A stretch of 64,000 bases of DNA from Streptomyces sp. ADI96-02 (lineage in GTDB: Bacteria; Actinomycetota; Actinomycetes; Streptomycetales; Streptomycetaceae): assembly GCF_003846185.1 (NCBI RefSeq), contig NZ_ML123034.1:5687401-5751400 (forward strand), written 5' to 3'. The notes beneath the pieces are model-generated. The model was not told the DNA's origin, made no database searches, and saw only the letters and a list, made by a program, of their open reading frames with translations. Of this stretch, positions 48,886 to 56,872 are shown piece after piece. The translations under genes were made by a program, and so were the position numbers. Numbering within the stretch: position 1 is the stretch's first letter; each line of letters begins with the position of its first letter.

Positions 48886-49106
48886 CAGATGCTCCTGAAC
48901 CGTCACCAATCCGGAAGCTCCCCGGACTCGAATCCCTCACGTGGGACCAGGCCGCCGGCCGGGCCTGCGTCTGGTGCAAGCGGCCCCTGACTGTCGGGGC
49001 CCTCCCGGCAGGGGTCATCCAGGGGTGCGATGGAGTGCATGTCCTGGACACCGAGGTCTGGGCCGGCCCGTGCTGCGCCCTGCCCGAAACTGAATCCAGC
49101 CTCTAG
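48882..49106 (+). CDS. Small cysteine-containing protein, 74 aa
   Basis: ATG 48882 overlaps the upstream stop (ATGA). Has CVWCKRPLTVGALPAGVIQG and a C-terminal WAGPCCALPE, possibly a zinc site. Pair partner of the 48505 product; the two are probably expressed together. Confidence 0.6.
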   Translation: MTDAPEPSPIRKLPGLESLTWDQAAGRACVWCKRPLTVGALPAGVIQGCDGVHVLDTEVWAGPCCALPETESSL

Positions 49107-49235
49107 CCAGGGGTTATACGGGCAGTGACGCAGGCATGTAGACGGCCCATCAGTTTCCGCCCGGCACTAGTTTTTTGGTCAAACATGAGCAAGGCTCGAT
49201 GAGATTCCTGACTCACAAGTCAGAAATCGGAAGCG

Positions 49236-49853
49236 TTACTGGCTACGCAACCTGATCAGCCAGCGATCCACGGGGAGGATGAGATCAGCCGTCTCCAACG
49301 GACCGCCGTCCTCGCCGAGGCGAGTCCGAATCAGCCGAAACGCCGTCATGTCCACCAGGAGGCCGAGCGAATGGGCCTGCTCAGCGGTCAGCGGCGCTGT
49401 GCCGATCTCCACTACGTGACTGGCGTGTGGCCTGCGCTGGCCACGCCACCACGACGAGACGATCATCGCCGAGTGCCCGCCCGGATCAAGGCACTCCACC
49501 GTCTCGTGATGCAGCATCGCCCCAGGGTGCACGCCGAGCCGAGCGGCCAAATCTTCAGTGGCAGGCCGCAGCCGGGTGTCGGTCGTCTCGCTGCTGTACG
49601 GCCACGGCAGGTCGGCGTTCGTGAGAGTGCGCACCGCAGGAGGATGCGCCACGGTGACGTGCCGCCGCCTCTCGCCGTCGAGGACTCCACTCCGACGGAG
49701 GAGGTCGTAGGCGAGTCTGATCGTCTGCTCGTGGACTCCGTAGTCGCCGGACATGCCGCTGCGGGAGGGAAGGGGCTGGCCTACGGTCCACTCGCCAGCC
49801 CTGATGCGCCGGCGGATGTCAGCGGCGATACGCCGGTACTCCGCTTCGGGCAT
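49236..49853 (-). CDS. GntR-family transcriptional regulator (HutC/UTRA-like)
   Basis: ATG 49853 preferred (AGAGG five bases upstream); ATG 49868 is possible. N-terminal winged helix: EYRRIAADIRRRIRAGEWTV, GQPLPSRSGMSGDYGVHEQT and AYDLLRRSGVLDG. C-terminal UTRA-like ligand domain (LAARLGVHPGAMLHHETVEC, LPVDRWLIRL). GntR repressors of this type (KorA/KorSA-like) control transfer or maintenance genes of Streptomyces elements; that role here is inferred. Confidence 0.82.
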   Translation of the reverse strand: MPEAEYRRIAADIRRRIRAGEWTVGQPLPSRSGMSGDYGVHEQTIRLAYDLLRRSGVLDGERRRHVTVAHPPAVRTLTNADLPWPYSSETTDTRLRPATEDLAARLGVHPGAMLHHETVECLDPGGHSAMIVSSWWRGQRRPHASHVVEIGTAPLTAEQAHSLGLLVDMTAFRLIRTRLGEDGGPLETADLILPVDRWLIRLRSQ

Positions 49854-49918
49854 GCGAACCTCTGACATCGGCTGATGATCATCGAGCGAGGTTCGAACCT
49901 ACGAACTGCGTCGGAGCT

Positions 49919-49930
49919 TTGATATATCAA
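49919..49930. promoter_or_regulatory. Perfect 12-bp palindrome TTGATATATCAA upstream of the GntR gene
   Basis: Extended to CTTTGATATATCAAGG (49917-49932) with one mismatch. It lies 66 bases upstream of the GntR start, in otherwise GC-rich DNA. Another palindrome, GTTCGAAC (49891-49898), is nearby. It is the obvious candidate operator. Confidence 0.55.
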
Positions 49931-49932
49931 GG

Positions 49933-50365
49933 CCCCACGGGCGGTTCGGGATATGCCAGCGGCAGTTGACAAAACAAGACTCGGCTACGGGGTTCAGGTT
50001 CCCGTTGGTCGTGATGAGGCCGTCCCGCCAGCTGCAGTACCCCCTGTGGCGACTGGCGGGCGGCCTCGCGTACCCGTCGTGGCGCGCCGGGTATCCACCT
50101 GGGCGAGTGAACCGCAAACTGAGCTCGGTTGCGGGGAGTTCGTTGAATAGATGCCGGGGCCGGACCGCTCCAGTCGCCTCCAAGGGTGCTGCGGTCCGGC
50201 CCCGGCCTGCTGTTCACGGGTTCCCGGTGGGAAACTGGGAAACAAGTGGGAGATGATCTTGGTGAACCAAGGGTCTACCTTCAGTTAACCCAGAGCCAAC
50301 TCGGACGCGTAGGCCAAGCTGCCAGTGAGAATTCCCCATGAAGTTCAAGGCTGTGCGGGCGTCAG
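49933..50365. other. Gene-poor right end of the prophage, with a 16-bp perfect inverted repeat
   Basis: No convincing gene. It contains GCCGGGGCCGGACCGC (50153-50168) and its exact inverse complement (50191-50206) around a 22-base loop, which is terminator-like, plus the palindrome CTTGGTGAACCAAG (50258-50271). It may include integrase arm sites or a small RNA; neither is shown. Confidence 0.5.
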
Positions 50366-50380
50366 ATGATCTGTTTGAAC
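50342..50380. other. Right prophage-chromosome junction (candidate attR)
   Basis: The permease frame is open only from 50342 (a TGA precedes it) and reads non-permease residues (SSRLCGRQ) before becoming permease-like at CLNFIWNVNSF (from about 50372). The crossover therefore lies in about 50,360-50,380. Without the left end the core cannot be defined. Confidence 0.6.
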
Positions 50381-50599
50381 TTCATCTGGAACGTCAACTC
50401 CTTCGCCCTGGTCTACGTCCTCACCAGCGGCGGGCCTGGCGGCCGGACCCGGCTGCCGATGCTCTTCGCGTACGAAGAGGCGTTCCGTTACGGGCAGTTC
50501 GGCTACGCAGCCGCGATGGGCTGCGTCATGGTCGCGGTGATCTCCGTCATCCTCGCCTGCCACCTCGCGGGCCGGCTCCGGGGAGGCGGGGACCGATGA
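50366..50599 (+). pseudogene. 3' remnant of a sugar ABC transporter permease (MalF-type), cut by the prophage
   Basis: The 77-codon remnant reads NFIWNVNSFALVYVLTSGGP, then GGRTRLPMLFAYEEAFRYGQ and a last membrane helix. These are the final portion of MalF-like permeases after the EAA loop. The N-terminal two-thirds, including the EAA motif, is missing and presumably lies beyond the other prophage end. It overlaps the next permease by four bases, so the original operon order survives. Confidence 0.85.
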
Positions 50600-51435
50600 G
50601 CCTGCCCACCAGCAGGTCCGCCCGCATCGGCCAGTACCTCGCGCTCCTGGCGTACCTGGTCTTCCTGGCCTTCCCGTTCCTGTGGCTGCTCTCCACCGCC
50701 TTCAAGCCCGCCCGCGAACTGGCCTCGCTCCACCCGACCTGGATCCCCGAGCACCCCACCCTGGACAACTTCCGCCAGGCGTTCGACGAACAGCCGCTGC
50801 TCAGGGCCGCCGGAAACTCGTTGACCGCCGCCCTCGCCGCGGCCCTGATCGCCGTCCTCATCGCGACCCCGATGGCCTACGTCATGGCCCGCCACCGCTC
50901 CCGGCTCGCCGCCGCGGCGACCGGCTGGGTCGTGGTGAGCCAGGCGTTCCCGTTCGTCCTGGTGATCATCCCGCTCTTCCTGGTCCTGAAGAACCTGCAT
51001 CTGATCAACGCACTGGGGGGCCTGATCCTGGTCTACGTCGTCTGGTCGCTGCCCTTCGCGCTGTGGATGCTCACCGGATACGTCCGTGCCCTGCCCGGCG
51101 AACTGGAGGAGGCCGCCGCCGTCGACGGGGCGGGCCGGGTGCGGACCCTCGTCTCGGTCGTCGCTCCGCTCCTCGCGCCGGGGATCGTCGCCACCGCCCT
51201 GTTCACCTTCATCACCGCGTGGAACGAGTTCTTCTTCGCGCTCGTCCTGCTCAAGACCCCGGAGAAGCAGACCTTGCCGGTCGTCCTCACCCACTTCCTC
51301 GGCGCGGAGGGCGTGGCCGACCTCGGGCCGCTCGCCGCCGCCGCGTTCCTCGCCACCCTGCCCTCCCTCCTCCTCTTCGCCGTCATCCAGAAGCGGATCA
51401 CCGGCGGAATGACGGCCGGGGCGGTGAAGGACTGA
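50596..51435 (+). CDS. Sugar ABC transporter permease (MalG-type)
   Basis: 279 residues with six membrane segments, beginning YLALLAYLVFLAFPFLWLLS. The EAA loop for contact with the ATPase is ELEEAAAVDGAGRVRTLVSV. FTFITAWNEFFFALVLLKTP is typical of MalG-type permeases. Its partner permease has been disrupted, so the transporter is probably non-functional in the lysogen unless the prophage excises. Overlaps the binding-protein gene by one base. Confidence 0.92.
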   Translation: MSLPTSRSARIGQYLALLAYLVFLAFPFLWLLSTAFKPARELASLHPTWIPEHPTLDNFRQAFDEQPLLRAAGNSLTAALAAALIAVLIATPMAYVMARHRSRLAAAATGWVVVSQAFPFVLVIIPLFLVLKNLHLINALGGLILVYVVWSLPFALWMLTGYVRALPGELEEAAAVDGAGRVRTLVSVVAPLLAPGIVATALFTFITAWNEFFFALVLLKTPEKQTLPVVLTHFLGAEGVADLGPLAAAAFLATLPSLLLFAVIQKRITGGMTAGAVKD

Positions 51436-52733
51436 TGCGCGCTCCCGGCCGCCGTGCCGCCGTCGCCGCCGTCCTCGCCCTGCTGCTCACCGGCTGCTCC
51501 GGCGGCGACGGCGAGGACGGCGAGGACGCCACCGGGACCGTCCGGCTCAGGTTCCAGTCGCTGGCCTGGCAGAAGGAGTCCGTCGACGCCAACCGGCAGC
51601 TCGTGAAGGAGTGGAATGCCGCCCACCCGGACGTCCAGGTCGACTACGTCCAGGGCAGTTGGGACAACGTCCACGACCAGCTCCTCACCTCCTTCGAGGG
51701 CGGCGAGGCGCCCGACGTCATCCACGATGCCTCCGACGACCTCGCCGACTTCGCCTACGGCGGCTACCTCGCCGACCTGCGCGGCCTCCTGCCCGGCCGG
51801 CTCTCCGACGACATCCCCGAGCGGTCCTGGAGCACGACGACCTTCGGCGGCGGCGTCTACGGTGTGCCCTTCCTCCAGGAGCCCCGCGTCCTGATCGCCA
51901 ACACCGCGCTCCTGAAGGCGTCCGGCGCGCGCGTCCCGACGCCCGAACGGCCGTGGAGCTGGCCGGAGTTCCGCCGGGTCGCGAAGAAGCTGACGGGCGG
52001 GGGGCGCTACGGCGTCGCCTGGCCGCTGAAGGAACCGGTGTCCGTCACGCTCAACCTGGGCCTGACCGCCGGCGGGCGGCTCTTCCACCGCGAGGCGGAC
52101 GGCCGGGCCGCCCTGCGCTTCGAGGCCGGCGACGCGGTGGTGCCCGGGACCATCCGCGACCAGGTGAACACCGACCGCAGCGCCGCCCGGACCGCGCTCG
52201 GGATGGGCGGCTCCGACACCCTGCCCGGGTTCTTCGGCGGCCGGTACGCGATGGTCCCGCTCGGCTTCGCCTACCGCCAGCAGATCGTCGAGCAGGCCCC
52301 GGAGGGGTTCGACTGGACGGTGCTGCCGCTGCCCGCCGGAAGCGGCGGGCTCGCGCAGGGGGTCAGCCCGCAGACGCTCTCCGTCGCCGAGGACAGCCCG
52401 TACAAGAAGGAGGCGGTGGCCTTCATCGACTTCCTGCTGCGCCCGCGGAACATGGTGCGCCTGGCCCGGGGCGACTGGATGCTGCCCACCGGGACGGCGG
52501 CACTCGCCGACCCCTCGCTGCGCACGGCCCAGCACGGCTGGGCCACCGGTGCGGCGCTCGCCCGGCATCTGCGCCCCGCGCCCGCCCAGAGCGTCCGCGG
52601 CTATCCGGAATGGAAGGACAAGGTGGCCACACCCGCCCTCCAGGAGTACTACAGCGGTGCGATCGACGCCGAGGAACTGCGCGGTCGACTCGTCGAGGAC
52701 GGCAACCGGGTGCTGGCCCGCTACCAGCGCTGA
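51435..52733 (+). CDS. Sugar-binding lipoprotein (extracellular solute-binding family 1)
   Basis: 432 residues. Signal peptide and lipobox: AVAAVLALLLTGCSGGDG. LVKEWNAAHPDVQVDYVQGS, PDVIHDASDDLADFAYGGYL and VSPQTLSVAEDSPYKKEAV are family 1 features. It would capture a sugar or oligosaccharide at the cell surface and hand it to the permease pair. The last gene of the interrupted transporter operon, in an unusual order (binding protein last). Confidence 0.92.
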   Translation: MRAPGRRAAVAAVLALLLTGCSGGDGEDGEDATGTVRLRFQSLAWQKESVDANRQLVKEWNAAHPDVQVDYVQGSWDNVHDQLLTSFEGGEAPDVIHDASDDLADFAYGGYLADLRGLLPGRLSDDIPERSWSTTTFGGGVYGVPFLQEPRVLIANTALLKASGARVPTPERPWSWPEFRRVAKKLTGGGRYGVAWPLKEPVSVTLNLGLTAGGRLFHREADGRAALRFEAGDAVVPGTIRDQVNTDRSAARTALGMGGSDTLPGFFGGRYAMVPLGFAYRQQIVEQAPEGFDWTVLPLPAGSGGLAQGVSPQTLSVAEDSPYKKEAVAFIDFLLRPRNMVRLARGDWMLPTGTAALADPSLRTAQHGWATGAALARHLRPAPAQSVRGYPEWKDKVATPALQEYYSGAIDAEELRGRLVEDGNRVLARYQR

Positions 52734-52751
52734 TCCGGCCCGCGGAAATGA

Positions 52752-52781
52752 TTGGACGAGACGTATCGTCTTGTCTACGGT
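52752..52781 (+). promoter_or_regulatory. Promoter of a leaderless transcript with internal palindrome
   Basis: TTGGAC (52752-52757) and TACGGT (52776-52781) are spaced by 18 bases and end six bases before the ATG, so the mRNA probably starts at the codon. GACGAGACG (52755-52763) and CGTCTTGTC (52767-52775) form an 8-of-9 inverted repeat filling the spacer, as in TetR-type operators. Confidence 0.65.
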
Positions 52782-52787
52782 GCATCC

Positions 52788-53981
52788 ATGACCTCGACCC
52801 CGCGTGCCCACATCGCCATGTTCTCCATCGCCGCCCACGGACATGTGAACCCGAGCCTCGACGTCATCCGGGAGCTCGTGGACCGGGGGCACCGCGTCAG
52901 CTACGCCATCCCCGCCGCGTTCGCCGGGAAGGTCGCCGCCACCGGCGCCGAACCCGTGATCTACACCTCCACCCTGCCCACCGACCCCGACGCCTGGGGC
53001 CCCGAGCCGATCGACTGCGTCGAACCGTTCCTCGACGACGCCCTGCAAGCCCATCCGCGGCTCGCGGACGCCTTCGCGGGAGACGAGCCCGACCTCGTCC
53101 TGCACGACATCACGTCCTACCCGGCCCGCGCCCTCGCCCACCGCTGGGGCGTCCCCGCCGTCTCCCTGTGGCCCAACCTCGTTCCGTGGGAGGGGTACGA
53201 GGAGGAGGTGGGCGACGCGGCGGACGCCGAGCTGATGCGTACCGAGCGCGGTCGTGCCTACTTCGCCCGCTTCGAGGGCTGGCTCGCCGCGAACGGCCTG
53301 GGCGGGCTCTCCGTCGGCGCGTACGTGGCCCGGCCGCGCCGCGCGCTCGCCCTGATCCCCGAGGCCCTCCAGCCGAACGCCGACCGGATCGACCGCGAGG
53401 TGTACACCTTCGTCGGCGCCTGCCAGGGCGAGCGCGCGGAGCAGGGGGAGTGGCGGCGGCCGGCGGGGGCGGAGAAGGTGCTCCTGGTCTCCCTCGGCTC
53501 CGCCGACACCAAGCGGCCCGCGTTCTACCGGGAGTGCGTGGCGGCCTTCGGCGGTCTGCCCGGCTGGCACGTGGTGCTCCAGATCGGCGCGCACGTGGAC
53601 CCCGCCGAACTCGGCGCGGTGCCGGGCAACATCGAGGTGCTGCCCTGGGTGCCGCAACTGGCGGTGCTCAGGCAGGCGGACGCGTTCGTCACCCACGCGG
53701 GCGCGGGCGGCAGCCAGGAGGGCCTGGCCACCGGTACGCCGATGGTGGCGGTCCCGCTCGGCGTCGACCAGTTCAACAACGCCGACCGGCTCAGGGCGCT
53801 CGGCGTCGCCCGGCACGTCCCGTTCGAGGAGGCCGACGCGGCGACGCTGCGAGCCGCCGTGCTCGGCCTGGTCGGCGATCAGGAGGTGGCCGAGCGGTGC
53901 GCACGAGTGCGCGAGCAGACGGTGAAGGAGGGCGGCACCCGGCGGGCGGCGGATCTCATCGAGGCCGAACTGCCGCGCTGA
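52788..53981 (+). CDS. MGT-family macrolide-type glycosyltransferase
   Basis: 397 residues, GT-B fold, GT1 family. N-terminal acceptor domain: [21 protein letters not shown]-terminal donor domain: [30 protein letters not shown], then [20 protein letters not shown] and [13 protein letters not shown], the PSPG-like nucleotide-sugar-binding motif. Enzymes of this type (Mgt/OleI) inactivate macrolides by glucosylation; other acceptors are possible. Single-gene unit with its own promoter and terminator. Confidence 0.9.
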   Translation: MTSTPRAHIAMFSIAAHGHVNPSLDVIRELVDRGHRVSYAIPAAFAGKVAATGAEPVIYTSTLPTDPDAWGPEPIDCVEPFLDDALQAHPRLADAFAGDEPDLVLHDITSYPARALAHRWGVPAVSLWPNLVPWEGYEEEVGDAADAELMRTERGRAYFARFEGWLAANGLGGLSVGAYVARPRRALALIPEALQPNADRIDREVYTFVGACQGERAEQGEWRRPAGAEKVLLVSLGSADTKRPAFYRECVAAFGGLPGWHVVLQIGAHVDPAELGAVPGNIEVLPWVPQLAVLRQADAFVTHAGAGGSQEGLATGTPMVAVPLGVDQFNNADRLRALGVARHVPFEEADAATLRAAVLGLVGDQEVAERCARVREQTVKEGGTRRAADLIEAELPR

Positions 53982-54018
53982 GCGGACCTGTCCAACCGCT
54001 ATCCGGACGTTCCGCAAA

Positions 54019-54059
54019 CCCGCCCCGCACCGCTGTGAGCAGCGGTTTCGCGGGGCGGG
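54019..54059 (+). terminator. Long hairpin after the glycosyltransferase gene
   Basis: CCCGCCCCGC (54019-54028) pairs with GCGGGGCGGG (54050-54059). An inner ACCGCTG/CAGCGGT stem extends it. It lies 37 bases beyond the stop. Confidence 0.75.
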
Positions 54060-54553
54060 GCCGCTCGGTGGGGGCGTCGGTAGCGCGAATCCGGGTCGAG
54101 CATCTGCACGCATCTCCTCGCGATTCCACAGACCTGACCCGGGAGTTCACCCCTCTCGCGCACACCTTCACGCACGTTCACGTGTCTTCACGAGTCGACC
54201 CGCCCGCTCCGCCGGCGTACGGGGCGCGTTCCGCAGCGGGGTGCCGTCGCCCGCCGTACCTCGGCGATATGTCCCTGACGCCTCTCTGACCAGGCGCGAC
54301 GTGTCGATGGCATCCACTCGGCGCGCTGGTCCCGACTTGGCGGCGGGCGGCTCGCCACCGCCTCCGAAGGCACTCTTGCGGCGACGTTCGGCCATGGCCG
54401 ATTTCTTATGACGCAGCGTCACCGGCCGTGCGGTCGCTGCGGGGAGGTCTTGATCTGTGCTCGTCAATCGGTCAGGGTTTCGAGCCAGCCCCCGGAGATC
54501 TTCCGGCCGGGGGCCAAATCCCCCCACATTGAGTGACGAGGAGTACCCTCTTC
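54060..54553 (+). promoter_or_regulatory. 494-bp intergenic region with likely promoter of the S8 protease gene
   Basis: No convincing gene. TTGATC (54450-54455) and CAGGGT (54473-54478) are spaced by 17 and may be the promoter. An 8-bp perfect inverted repeat, GCCCCCGG (54488-54495) and CCGGGGGC (54507-54514), would form a 5' leader hairpin. GAGGAG before the ATG gives the ribosome binding site. Confidence 0.45.
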
Positions 54554-55753
54554 ATGGCCAAGCACCAGCGCACCCGCCGGACCAAGCTGACCGCCGCGAT
54601 CACCGCCGTGGCAGCCGCAGCCGGAGTCACCCTGCTCGGCACCTCGTTCGCCGGCGCGGCACCGGCCCCCATGGGCACGGTCTACGGCGCGGACGCCGCG
54701 ACCGCGGTCTCCGGCAGCTACATCGTGATGCTCGGCGAAAAGGCGGACAAGTCGAAGCTCGCCGAGGAGTACGGCGGCAAGCTCAAGCGGAACTACTCCT
54801 CCAGCATCAACGGCTTCTCCGCCAGCGGCCTTTCGGAGACCGAGGCCAAGCGCCTCGCCGCCGACCCGGCCGTCGCCAAGGTGGTGCAGAACAAGAAGTT
54901 CAGCATCAACGCCACCCAGGACAACCCGCCGTCGTGGGGCCTGGACCGCATCGACCAGGCCGAGACCGCCGGCGACAAGGCGTACAACTACCCCGACGCC
55001 GCGGGCGAGGGCGTCACCGCGTACGTCATCGACACCGGGGTCCGCGTCACCCACGGCGACTTCGAGGGCCGGGCCACCTCGGGCTTCGACGCCGTGGACA
55101 ACGACGACGACGCGAACGACGGCAACGGCCACGGCACCCACGTGGCGGGCACCATAGCCGGAGCCGCCCACGGCGTCGCCAAGAAGGCCAAGATCGTCGC
55201 CGTCCGCGTCCTGGACGACAACGGCTCGGGCACCACCGAGCAGGTCGTGGCCGGAATCGACTGGGTCGCCGCCAACGCCAAGGGCCCGTCCGTCGCCAAC
55301 ATGAGCCTCGGCGGCGGAGCCGACCCGGCTCTCGACGAGGCCGTGAAGAAGGCCATCGCCGCAGGCGTCACCTTCGGCGTGGCCGCGGGCAACGAGTCCG
55401 CCGACGCCGGCGAGGGCTCGCCCTCCCGGGTCCCCGAGGCGATCACCGTCGCCTCCTCCACGGCCGACGACAAGCAGTCGGACTTCTCCAACTACGGCTC
55501 GGTCGTGGACATCTACGCCCCGGGCTCGGACATCACGTCCGCCTGGAACGACAGCGACACCGGCACCAGCACCATCTCCGGCACGTCCATGGCGACGCCG
55601 CACGTCGTCGGCGCCGCCGCCATCTACCTGGGAGGCAACCCGGACGCCACCCCGGAGCAGGTCGCCACGGCGCTCACCGAGGGAGCCACCCCGGACGCCA
55701 TCTCCAACGCGACCGAAGGAACGGCGAACAAGCTGCTCAAGATCGTCGAGTAG
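54554..55753 (+). CDS. Secreted S8 serine protease (subtilase, aqualysin-type)
   Basis: 399 residues. A signal peptide with twin basic start ends near AGAAPAP. An I9-type propeptide follows (SGSYIVMLGEKADKSKLAEE...), then the catalytic domain: AYVIDTGVR (Asp160), NGHGTHVAGT (His193), and SGTSMATPHV (Ser345). The oxyanion Asn sits in FGVAAGNESA. Expected to be an exported, self-processing protease. Single gene with a leader hairpin and two tandem terminators. Confidence 0.95.
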   Translation: MAKHQRTRRTKLTAAITAVAAAAGVTLLGTSFAGAAPAPMGTVYGADAATAVSGSYIVMLGEKADKSKLAEEYGGKLKRNYSSSINGFSASGLSETEAKRLAADPAVAKVVQNKKFSINATQDNPPSWGLDRIDQAETAGDKAYNYPDAAGEGVTAYVIDTGVRVTHGDFEGRATSGFDAVDNDDDANDGNGHGTHVAGTIAGAAHGVAKKAKIVAVRVLDDNGSGTTEQVVAGIDWVAANAKGPSVANMSLGGGADPALDEAVKKAIAAGVTFGVAAGNESADAGEGSPSRVPEAITVASSTADDKQSDFSNYGSVVDIYAPGSDITSAWNDSDTGTSTISGTSMATPHVVGAAAIYLGGNPDATPEQVATALTEGATPDAISNATEGTANKLLKIVE

Positions 55754-55762
55754 CAGCCGGCC

Positions 55763-55859
55763 GCCGGGCGGCGGCGCACACCCCCGCCGCCGCCCGGCGC
55801 CCCCCTCCCCCCGTGTACCGCAGCCGCCGCGCCCTCCCCCACGGGGCGCGGCGGCTGCG
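55763..55859 (+). terminator. Two tandem perfect hairpins after the protease gene
   Basis: The first has 14-bp arms (55763-55776 and 55785-55798). The second has 16-bp arms (55819-55834 and 55844-55859). Both are fully complementary and GC-rich. The second overlaps the upstream edge of the next promoter. Confidence 0.8.
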
Positions 55860-55892
55860 CGGCCCGGAAAGATCGTCCTATGGTGTGGATCC

Positions 55893-56441
55893 ATGACGAC
55901 GACGTACGCGGCGCTCCTGCGCGGCATCAACGTGAGCGGACGCAAGAGGGTTCCGATGCCGGAACTGCGCACCGTGCTCGCGGAGCTGGGGCACACCGGC
56001 ATCGCGACCTACCTGCAGAGCGGCAACGCCGTGTTCCGCAGCGGCATCGAGGACGAGGACGCACTGGCCTCCGCCCTGGCGGCGGCGATCGAGAGACGGT
56101 TCGGCTTCTTCGTCGACTGCCTGGTGCGCGACGCCGCCTACCTGGCCGAGGTCGCCGACGCCTGCCCCTTCCCCGCCGCCGAACTGGAGGGCAGGCAACT
56201 CCACGTCACCTACTTCGACCGGGCCCCCGAGACCGGCCGCTTCGCGGAACTCGACGCGCCGGCCTTCCTGCCCGAGGAGTTCCGGCTCGGCGACCGCTGC
56301 CTCTACCTGTACGCACCCGACGGGCTCGGCCGCTCCAAGCTGGCCGAGGCGCTGGCCCGGCCCCGTACCACCGGCGGCCTCACCGCCACCACCCGGAACT
56401 GGAACACCGTGGCCGAACTCGTGAGGATGACCCGTGTCTGA
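55893..56441 (+). CDS. DUF1697 family protein
   Basis: 182 residues beginning MTTTYAALLRGINVSGRKRV, with YLQSGNAVFRS and FFVDCLVRDAAYLAEV: the DUF1697 signature. Its function is unknown. TATGGT ten bases upstream and no ribosome binding site suggest a leaderless mRNA. Overlaps the next gene by eight bases. Confidence 0.88.
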   Translation: MTTTYAALLRGINVSGRKRVPMPELRTVLAELGHTGIATYLQSGNAVFRSGIEDEDALASALAAAIERRFGFFVDCLVRDAAYLAEVADACPFPAAELEGRQLHVTYFDRAPETGRFAELDAPAFLPEEFRLGDRCLYLYAPDGLGRSKLAEALARPRTTGGLTATTRNWNTVAELVRMTRV

Positions 56442-56817
56442 GCCGACACCCGCCGTCGCCGCGGCCATCGAGGGCGAACTGCGCCTCCTGGACCCCGTCG
56501 TACGGGCCTCCGCCGATCTCCTCGCCGGGCTGCTGCACCCCGAGTTCCGGGAGATCGGCACCAGCGGGCGGCTCTGGGACCGGGACACCGTCATCGCGTC
56601 ACTGATCTCGCACGACGCGCCGCGCCCCGGCCCGCTCACCGCCTCGCGGATGCGGGGCGTCCAGCTCTGCTCCGACCTGGTGCACCTCACCTTCGACACC
56701 GAGGCCAAAGGACTCCGCTCGCACCGGAGCTCGCTGTGGCGGCTGACCGAACCGGGCTGGCGGCTCTACTTCCACCAGGCGACCCCGTTCAGCGACGACG
56801 CGTCCGCCGAGATCTGA
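56434..56817 (+). CDS. NTF2-like (DUF4440) protein
   Basis: GTG 56434; 127 residues: IEGELRLLDPVVRASADLLA, LLHPEFREIGTSGRLWDRDT, and a C-terminal beta sheet (SSLWRLTEPGWRLYFHQATP). The pattern of SnoaL/DUF4440 cone-shaped NTF2-like proteins. Coupled to the DUF1697 gene. Substrate unknown. Confidence 0.85.
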   Translation: MSEPTPAVAAAIEGELRLLDPVVRASADLLAGLLHPEFREIGTSGRLWDRDTVIASLISHDAPRPGPLTASRMRGVQLCSDLVHLTFDTEAKGLRSHRSSLWRLTEPGWRLYFHQATPFSDDASAEI

Positions 56818-56872
56818 ACGGCGTCCGCATGGCCCGCGGCCCGCGCCGCCCGCCGTACGGACGCCGCCGGGC

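Larger units (their letters stand above)
1..50365. mobile_element. Integrated temperate siphophage (prophage); left end outside window
   Basis: A complete head, tail and lysis gene set is visible: terminase, portal, scaffold, capsid, connectors, tail tube, tape measure, baseplate, amidase and holin candidates. It is followed by a tyrosine recombinase and cargo genes. The right boundary is placed at about 50.36 kb, because a sugar ABC permease reading frame starts abruptly in mid-domain there and host genes follow. The left boundary and replication genes are not in the window, so the element exceeds 50 kb. The tail organisation (tube, long tape measure, no contractile sheath) indicates a siphovirus. 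The nature of the right junction is inferred from the broken host gene, not from a seen pair of att sites. Confidence 0.9.

Noticed and set aside
49891-49900. GGTTCGAACC-like stretch resembling a tRNA T-loop, a possible attR in a tRNA gene
   Set aside because: No matching acceptor or anticodon arm on either strand; the permease break gives a better right boundary.
49966-50256. Rightward 96-aa ORF at the right prophage end
   Set aside because: Spans the 16-bp inverted repeat, has no ribosome binding site and no recognisable motif; kept as gene-free DNA.
50338-50595. ORF frame starting MKFKAVRASDD fused upstream of the MalG-type permease
   Set aside because: Runs out of frame through the permease remnant; the permease itself starts at ATG 50596.
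54168-54527. Leftward 119-aa ORF upstream of the S8 protease gene
   Set aside because: No ribosome binding site, Arg/Gly-rich shadow-like composition, antisense to the likely protease promoter.
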